Shown here: one piece after another, positions 38,601 through 47,600 of the stretch
Layout of the letters: each line of letters starts with the position of its first letter
Numbering within the stretch: position 1 is the stretch's first letter
NCBI GenBank assembly: GCA_903813345.2
Contig: CAIIXF020000001.1
Location: forward strand, 9,893,598-9,957,597
Source of the DNA: Owenia fusiformis
Taxonomy: Eukaryota > Annelida > Polychaeta > Sabellida > Oweniidae
Direction of reading: 5' to 3'
DNA: 64,000 nt
The notes under the pieces: model-generated
Told to the model about the DNA's origin: nothing
Database searches by the model: none
The model's input: only the letters and a program-made list of their open reading frames with translations
Translations under genes and position numbers: made by a program

Positions 38601-41600
38601 ATCTGGAAGTTGTAGTTGTTGTTTTTTTTAAATTCTTTTGGGATTGTCAGCCCCCAGCATTTAATGATTGTGCAGAGAAAGTAGACAATACATTTTCAGA
38701 CACGCAATGATTGAACCAAAATTCAAGGCTTTACTGATACCAATCATTCAAGTACTGATATACTACATGTTTATTAAAGTAAATGTAAAGGGCAGCAATT
38801 TTCTTGAAATTAAATCAGCATTTTTTGGAGCTACCATTGAGCTCTTACCAGGTTTACTTCAAGAAGACAATGTAATGATAGTTTCGAGAAAAAAAACAAG
38901 GAAATACACACATGCCTTCGTAAATTATTTTGCACTAGAAAATAATATTTGCAGGTATAGCAATTATTTCAAAGATGTTTTCTTGAACCATCACCACGAG
39001 GCAACCACTTGAGCTAGTTTATTTTGTTCATGCTTTGCAAAGGGTCACCTATAAAATTACGATGGGAATTTCATGATTTTTCAAACAAGTGCAATCATTT
39101 TTAATTATCAGGCCATTAATCTTCAGAAATTTCATGTTCTATATCTGTACAAAGACTAAAATAAACAAATACAATATGATCCTATCAATTATTCAACCAT
39201 CACCATTTCTACTGTTATGATGATAAGCCATGTCCCTTCTACTTCACAAACATGTGTACAAGGCATTCACATGACAGTCTCACAACCTGATAATGATTAC
39301 AATATATGGAGTATTTTTAAGACAACAAATGATGACAACGAATGGCAGTCACAAAAAATGGTGGCTAGAATAATATGTCACCACTTTTAATGACACGATT
39401 GGTTGATTAAGCTACATGCTTTTTAGAGAACTGTTGTGTGTAAATATGTAACATTATGAGTATGACCCCTGGCCTTAGATCACTGTCTTCCTCTCAATTG
39501 TTTTTTCTTGGGACCTAATTGCAACTATTTTTCTTATGCCTTTATACTCAATCAGGCAAGCGAATACTAGAAAGGGAAGAATTCCCAGAGGACAAAACTT
39601 CATGTTCAAGTTCATGTGAAAGTTCTCTTAAAAACATGTAACTTACTTAACGTCTCTAACAAGAGGATCTGGTACACAAGAATGATCTACTTTTGATGTA
39701 TTCTAACACATCTATACTCACCCTTTCACTTAGAGCATTATATTTGATCCCAATTTCATCACGCTCAGCTCTGCTTGATGCAAGGAGATCTTCAACTCTG
39801 TTAAGTTCATTCTGGAGCATGCGATTCTCCTCCGTCAAGTGTCCCGCAGATGGTGATGTCATAGCGCCAGGTTCTGGTAGTGTTAAATCTTCTGTTGATA
39901 AATTTTTGGTGATGATTTCCCGTATCCGGGCGCTCACCTTTGAGGAGCGATCGTCCTCTCCCTTGATGGTATATTCTTCACTGCTCTTAAGCACACTGCT
40001 CTCTAGTTTCTAAAAAAAATACAAAATATTACGATAAACACATGTGATGTCAAAGTATTTTTGTTTTTGAAGAAATCAATCTTATCTTTGGTCCAGTTAA
40101 ATGTAGATTCATAAATGTCATTTGGTGATCCATTTTAGTTGGTTTGGTTTGTGAAGAACTACCTTGATAAAAAACCTTTAGATTGACATATTTGGCTCGG
40201 GTTTGTTATACCATTTAATACAATAAAATTATGACTGAACAATTTTCTAACTAATTTAGCTACTGGCATTTTGTACATGCATATTGATTGACTTCTGCTA
40301 CAGTAAGCAAACCTCAAGAATGGTCTAAAAGTTTACTTAAGTTGACAGTTTCCTGAAAGTTTTCCAAAAATAATAGAACTCAAACAATATGTAAGCTCAC
40401 GATAACAACGAATCTGAAATCTTAAAATAACATAGTACTATTCACCGAAGGGAAAGGAAACTTGACAAGTATGTTAGTTGCATAAATATGCTTGGAGATT
40501 CTATACTGAAACATTTGATACCACTGAACATTAAGAGATCTGTTAAAAAATTAATAACCGGATAACACAAGAAACATGAAATCAATGGATTGTCACTCAG
40601 TCTGCAATGAGATACAGGAAATGACTAGAAAATAAATGCAAGTTTCAATGGTATAACAGAATCAAACACTTAATTTTTCATTTCAGACCTATGCCTTAGC
40701 ATCTTTCATTTGTATTGTCGTGAAATGTTTTTCACAATTTTCATAAAAATAACACGAATATGATGAGTTAATCCATATAAAATCCAGTGTATCATGGTTA
40801 AAATATTCTTATTAACATTTATTGTTACTTGAAGAACAATCAAGGACATTATTATGTGAGTAAACTCTACTTTTAGACCCGATATAGATACTTGACACAC
40901 TACTTTTATATCATGCTTTCCTACTCATGTACTCGAAAGTGAGTGATTGTGTTACACCGAACAATTGAGTATGAATAGAATTCTATTATACTACACTTTA
41001 TTACTTTCAATTCTGTATCTTTTCAACATGAAATGACAAAGCGATCATACAAATGGTTTCTCAAAAAGTCTTCAATTGCATTCATCTAATCCATAGAGGG
41101 GCAAATTCTGGGTCAAAATGTTATTTAAAAGATTCAACATATTGTTCACTGGCATGTAGCGATTATAGCGGTCCTGTCTTGGCTTATTGAATTGTTACGA
41201 AGTTACGTATGCGGTGCGGAAGTTAGAGAGCAAATGACCATCATTTCAATGTAATAGTTTATGCAGGAAAATTGAGATTAGGCCATTGGAGTATTTGTTT
41301 CATGCATTTGTAAAACATTACCCACTCATAGGTCATACTTATCGTTAAACCAATAACTCAAATATATGCCCTTGTACACCGATCACCTGTTGAAATTAAT
41401 ACAGGCCGATTTCAACAAATGTAAAGGGCGATATATTTAAAATCGTATTCAAGCATGACCACGTCCCAACTTCTTTTGTTTTCTTTACAACTAAGCTATG
41501 ACTGCAGTCTATTCAGTGTTGCGTATCGAACCTTGTTTATTATAAAAATAGTGCAACAACAAGCAGAATTCACACATTTACCTTATACTTATTCTCAACT

Positions 41601-44600
41601 GAAGACATTGAATTTATCTCTTAGGTTTTACATTATAAATATCTTAACATGCAGAATACGAAAATGGAGGCTTAGGCCCAACTTTGTATGAATTTTATGA
41701 GAATAATCTGATTTTAGAGAAATGAAAAGAAAAATGTCCACACCCTACACAAAATATTTATGGTTCCCCGGGAATACGTATGTGCTGCTTGTATATTAGA
41801 ATCGTATTCCAGTTACAGAAAGAAGTACATATCATGCTAAACTATATACAACAGTTATGCAGTTGGAGGTTTTGGATACAGGGAATATCCCGAGGGATAT
41901 ATAATTCATCTTCCCTTGGTCCCTTTGGTCCCTCGGGAAGATATATTGTATATCCCTCGGGATATTCCCTGTATCCAAAACCTCCAATTGCATAACCCCT
42001 ACATATTGGCCAAGGGATAATCCTAATATCCTGAACCGCGACTATAGGATAATATGTTTATCCCATACCAATCTTGGTCATCTGGTTCACATTGTTAAAT
42101 CGTGGAAACATTTTAGAATATTCATGTCCAGTTTTGTTTTCTTGGCCGTGGGCGGATTTTCATGTTCTCTCAAATATTCCCATATTTATTTTCTCGAATT
42201 TTTATTGATTAAGAGGATGCTCTTTCCCCTTTTTTAACTATCAAACAGACCCTGATTGTCTGTGTTTTCTCCATTGCCGTTTACAGTCATTCCGCGAACG
42301 TTACAAATTATGAACAAACATGCAAGCGGCGATTATGACGTAGCGGGCAGATATACTATATCTGCCCGCTTGGAGCGGGACGTAAAGCTTTAGCCCATGG
42401 TTGCAAGGAGGATATAGATCGAATATCACATGATGATATATTTGATATGTGGATCAAGATATCATATTTTAGCAAACAATTTACAAACCATCGAATATCA
42501 CTTTTAAACTATCGAATATCACATCTTAAATAGAGGATATCCTATGATTTATGAGTGATATGATTTTTATCAACGAATGGATATGATATCTGCACGAGTG
42601 AGCGTAGCGAGAGAGTGCAGATATCAACATCCATAAGTGGATTAAAATCATATCACGAGTAAATCATAGGATGTTCTTTATATTCCATAGTTAAAGTCAT
42701 CATCAGAATCGTCGGGAATTAAGTGATTTAAAACGAATTTTCCAAACGATACGGCGATATTGACACTTAGCCTCGTTTTGAGTCTGAAGTAGCAAAAATC
42801 CATAAACCATGGCATACGGCGCCGTATGTCATGGCTAAAAGCCCCCCCCCTAAAACACCGTATGCTATGGTTAAGTGAAAATTTGCCAAAAATATCATAT
42901 TTTACCACTGATTTCAAAAATACCGTTTTTATTTTGACATGTTATCCTATGGATATCATGCTAACTATGGAATAATATAGGAATATCCTATGGCTCTGAA
43001 AAAATATCACTTATATCCATGAGTGGATATTGATATCTTCGCCAGTGAGCGCAGCGAATGAGTGAAGATACTGATATCCATGAGTGGATATAAATGATAT
43101 TTTTGAAAAAACATAGGATTGTCCGTTTATCCCATTGGGAATTATTATCCAGCGAACATTGAATAGTCAGATAAATTGCAATGGAAATTCCATTTGGTCT
43201 GACATTTTGATTGCGATAATTCAACGAACGTCATATACGTGACGTAACAGAGTGGTTTGTATTTAATGCGAACGCCGTAAAAACAAGATCCGAAAAAATA
43301 AAAATATATAATAAATATATAAACAATCGTTTTGCTGAATTAATAAAAAAATGGAAAAAATCAAAACCATCGAATATCACTTTTGAAACCATCGAATATC
43401 ACTTTTGAAACCATCGAATATCACCTTTCAAAAAGTGACATTCGATGGTTTCAAAAGTGATATTCGATGATTTGGGAATTGTTTGCTAAAATATGATCTT
43501 CATCCACGTATCAATTATATCTTCACGTGATATTCGATCTATATCCTTGTAACCATGGGATAATTAAGGGTTATGTACTGGGGGGTTTTGGATATGGGGT
43601 TTTTCCGGAGGGAGATATGCATATCTACCTGAGGGACCGTAGGGACAGAAAGTAGATGTGCATATCTCACGAGGGATGAACCCAATATCCAAACCGACCG
43701 TACATAACTGCTTTATTCTATACCAAGTAGAGTTTTCAGTAGTACAAGGTGTAAAAAATAAACAAATCATTCATATGCAAAGTCATTTTATTGCATTTCC
43801 ACTTTTTTGGAAGCGGGAAGATACGCCCCGAAGCGGGAAGATATGCACCGAAGCGGGAGATATGACGGGAGATATGGAGGTTCTTGATATGGAAACCTCA
43901 AAATCAGGATACGGGATATATCTTACCAACTTATCTCCCTAAAACCCTACTTGGCATAGGATAAATCAAAATAATTTCTACTCGCATCTAGTCTATTCCA
44001 CATATTTGGGAAAAGTGTACAGGAAAATCTCCATGTTCAATTGATGTATGATCAATATATACGAATCGAATGTATTCTCGTGTGCATTACAATATCCACA
44101 TTGAAACATTTTTGGCCTGCAATGGACGTATAATAAATTAGAATATGAGGCCGTGTTATCATTCTAATATAAAGTCATGGTATTTACTGTGGTATTGGGT
44201 TGCAAGCTAATATCAGATTCAATGCAAATTAATCATCTAATATCAGATGCGCGATCAGTCCAATAATCTAATTTCAGGTCATCAGTTCGATATCTAGCAC
44301 TTGTTCTAACGACACGGTATTACTAGGCTATCATATTATAAATACACACACATATAAAACAATCAAACTGGTACACGATATAAGCACGACTGCTCTTTCA
44401 ATTGAGTATAAATGTTGATAAACTTACCCGGAAGCCAAGACATACGCGTTTAGACGATGCTATTTTCAGTTCAGTGTAAGAGTAAATGCCCGGATATCAA
44501 GGCTTTTTCGTGTAAAGTTTTAACCAAGCATCTAAAATCGGGTTATATTGCGTGTAGAATTTATCGATATCAGGGCCGCTACATGCCAGTGATTGTTAAT

Positions 44601-47600
44601 GCATTATAAATAGCTACTCACATTTTGGGTGCCTGCTATAGAACATCTATTGAGCGGAATAGAAGTAACTGAGTTACAAATCATTATTTTGATAATTGAA
44701 TGAAAGGGTATATTCTTGCGTTTAGCATAGGCGCAGTCAGGGGGGTGCGATCCCCTCATAACCAATATACATAGAAGAAAATAGATTTTAAATGCTTTTT
44801 ATTTGAAGCTTCAAGCTCAATTGCATCAAGGAAATTGCATCAATTTTTGTTAAATTCAAAATAAAATTTTATTTTTTTGACTTATCGCATCCCCCCTAAC
44901 TGAAACCTAAAATATTTTGGCAATTGCACCTCCCTGACTGAAAGCTGGCTATGCCCCTGTTAAGCATCTATATTGCCCATGTCTCAAATTTCTCCAGGTA
45001 AGGGCATGTATAGACAGAGGGAGGGGGTAAATCAGAGACTTTATGCGACAACTAGGAAATTAGTGCAAATTATCTAAACAATAATTCCTGCCATAACTGT
45101 CATAGACTTTCTTCAGATAGAAATACAAATTTTGCAAGGGAAATATAATTGCCGAATCATAAGCTGATTATTTTATGAAATTCTATCCTTATCCCGATAA
45201 TTATAATGTCTGGGTAATTATAGTCAATGTCCTACTGGGAATTAACAAACAGTTGGGATAATCACTGCAATTATAACAATATGTATAAGAAAGAACATTG
45301 TTTGGTCGAGTTAATAAAATTAATTTGAATATACTTTTGACATTTGATTACTTTTCAAACTGTTGAGTTGACATTTTGACACCTAAAAGAGAAAACCTAT
45401 TCAAACTGTTGACATGTTTTTGAAACAAGCAAGACAAATGGGATATAATTATTGCATATATGAATACGCTAACTGTATCATTTTGTGTTAAATGACTCAG
45501 AATCACACTATCAAATGCAATCTAAAAGTCATGTTCAGTTATGAGTCAATCAGGAATATATTTTGTTACTTCTTAGAATGAAAGCGAAACAAAACACTTT
45601 TCCCCATTACAGTAATGGTTAGATGGCCCAGTGTAGTAAAGAGGAAACAAGTTTCTTTCTGATTTTTTAATAAATATTAAACGCATAATACCAACTCCTT
45701 ACACCCGTGTTAGTTTTGGAGGAAAGTTTTGACCCTTATCACATTAAGTTTAAAGAACATTTAAAGATCCAAGTGAACAAAAATCTTTGCATGGGGTTTC
45801 TGAATCAACATTATCATAATTGATCAGGAACCTTTTGTACATTGCAAAAGAGTTTATAACTAACAATCCTCAAGATAAATAAAACAAGAACTGAACAATA
45901 GCCCATGCAGAAAAAATATAATGCAGGTCGATCAAATATTTGTAATGTTGATTATAAAAGATCAAATTCCAAGCATATGAATGACATAAACTAATCATTC
46001 AAGAAATGCTTTAGAGGTAAGGCCACGCAGCAACTTTTCAATTCATCTTCAATTTACACAAGGAATAGGCAATACAATAATAATTCAGACGGAAAAGTTG
46101 ATAACTTATGACAATCTTTGATATTCCAGATGTGTAAAAGCAGGAAAGTTTTCCTGTGGGTAATTCAATAACAAATCTTTGATAATATGCTAATTGTCAG
46201 AACTTTGCCTCAAAAACATCAATGTTTCAGAAATACGAGCCCATATCTAATCAAACTGCTCGCACAAATCTTACGTCATGGAAGAATGACACCGAAACTG
46301 AGCTCAATCTGGAATGTGCCCAGGGTGAATGTAAGGACAATGCAGTAATTGAAAATGTTTCTAAACAATGAAACAGTATAAGGTATTGTTCAGTATCAAT
46401 TCCAGGTGCCCACTGAACATGTAGTATTATAGCAAGGAGATGACATTAACTAAAACAACATACCAACTGTGGTATTGCAAAATTACACACATTATTTTTA
46501 CATCACAAGTTTAAGTATCCTATTGGGTACTTAGGGTTTGCAATATATTTACATTCCTTATATATTTACATCACCCATGCGCAATAGTCATGAAGATGGG
46601 GGTAGGTACGAAAAATTTTGAAACAAATGCGTGAAATATGCACAAATCTAGATCTGAAGCAAATGCATCTTTGCGTGACATATTCTATAACGCAAAAAAA
46701 AGCTGGCGTGACTCAGTTTCTTCAGCAAATGTGTGACAAATAAGCAAATTGCGGGACAGTTGGATGGCCTGACAGTGTCAAGCATGAGCTTTTTTGAAAC
46801 CCCATGGTGGGATAAGATTTAAAGAGAGTTCCCAGTAGATGTCCCAAAGAATTTCTTCATGTCCATGATCTAATACATCAGCTGCCCGATACAAATTACA
46901 TGTTGTATTATACTTGAAGCACTGTCTCAGTGTTTGTGACATGTAAAACTGTGATGACATAAACCATGGGCTTTCAATAAACCATGGGCTTTCAATAGTT
47001 CCTGAATATAATCTTACATTGAGAGTCGTAAACCTTACGTGAGTCTCTAACCTAGTTTACAAGTTACAATGCATTTTACATTATATTGTTAATCTCAGAA
47101 TCTTACCCAAAACCAAGATGTTGAAGACTTACTCACTTCGAGAGCCATGTTAGATTTTGAAACTTATGGCTCTCAAACGGAGAAGTGAACAGCTGATCAA
47201 TAGTGACCTTTGAAATCGAATTAAGTCGATCCGCGGCTTACTTTTGGTCTCTAACTGTGTCTTACATCAGTATTATCAATCCGTGTAAGTATTGGAGCGC
47301 TGGAGTACTTCTTTTTCGATCAAGACTTGTAAATTGTTCATCGAGTTAAAGTTTTACAGACCTATTTCCAATATGGCGGTTTGCTAGGTGCGAGATACGC
47401 AACGAACGAAATGAATTTTGAGAATTAGTTAGGTTCGGACAACCTCCGGAGATGTCCGAGCAGAAACCGCCATATTGGAATTTGGCAGTAAAACGATTCA
47501 CTCGACTAACAATTACAAGTCTTGATCGAAAAAGAAGTACTCCAGCGCTCCAATACTTACACGGATTGATGATACTGATGTAAGACACAGTTAGAGACCA

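Larger units (their letters stand above)
31969..39721. other. CROCC intron 2, ~7.75 kb, mostly dispersed repeat relics
   Basis: Between exon 2 and exon 3. 33179-33275 and 38101-38235 are diverged copies of one dispersed repeat (shared strings AACATGCAAAATGTCAC, CACAAAAAAGTTG and GACTATAACAAT). 37393-37490 begins a G-rich dispersed repeat (GCAGGGCCGTAGGGAGAGGG) with a relative at 58864. The rest is AT-rich with no firm coding signal except the candidates listed separately. Confidence 0.55.

Noticed and set aside
38668-39012. 114-codon plus-strand frame in CROCC intron 2
   Set aside because: No recognisable domain, inside an intron and antisense to the host gene; treated as chance unless transcripts appear.
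39994-39996. Treating the GTG at the start of MLKSSEEY as the CROCC start
   Set aside because: The frame continues upstream (KLESSV) to an acceptor at 40010, and exon 1 at 47951 supplies an ATG matching the family N-terminus.
44428-44443. ATG TCT TGG CTT CCG G before GTAAGT as another CROCC first exon
   Set aside because: Leaves phase 1, which cannot join the phase 0 acceptors of exons 2, 3, 4 or 5.
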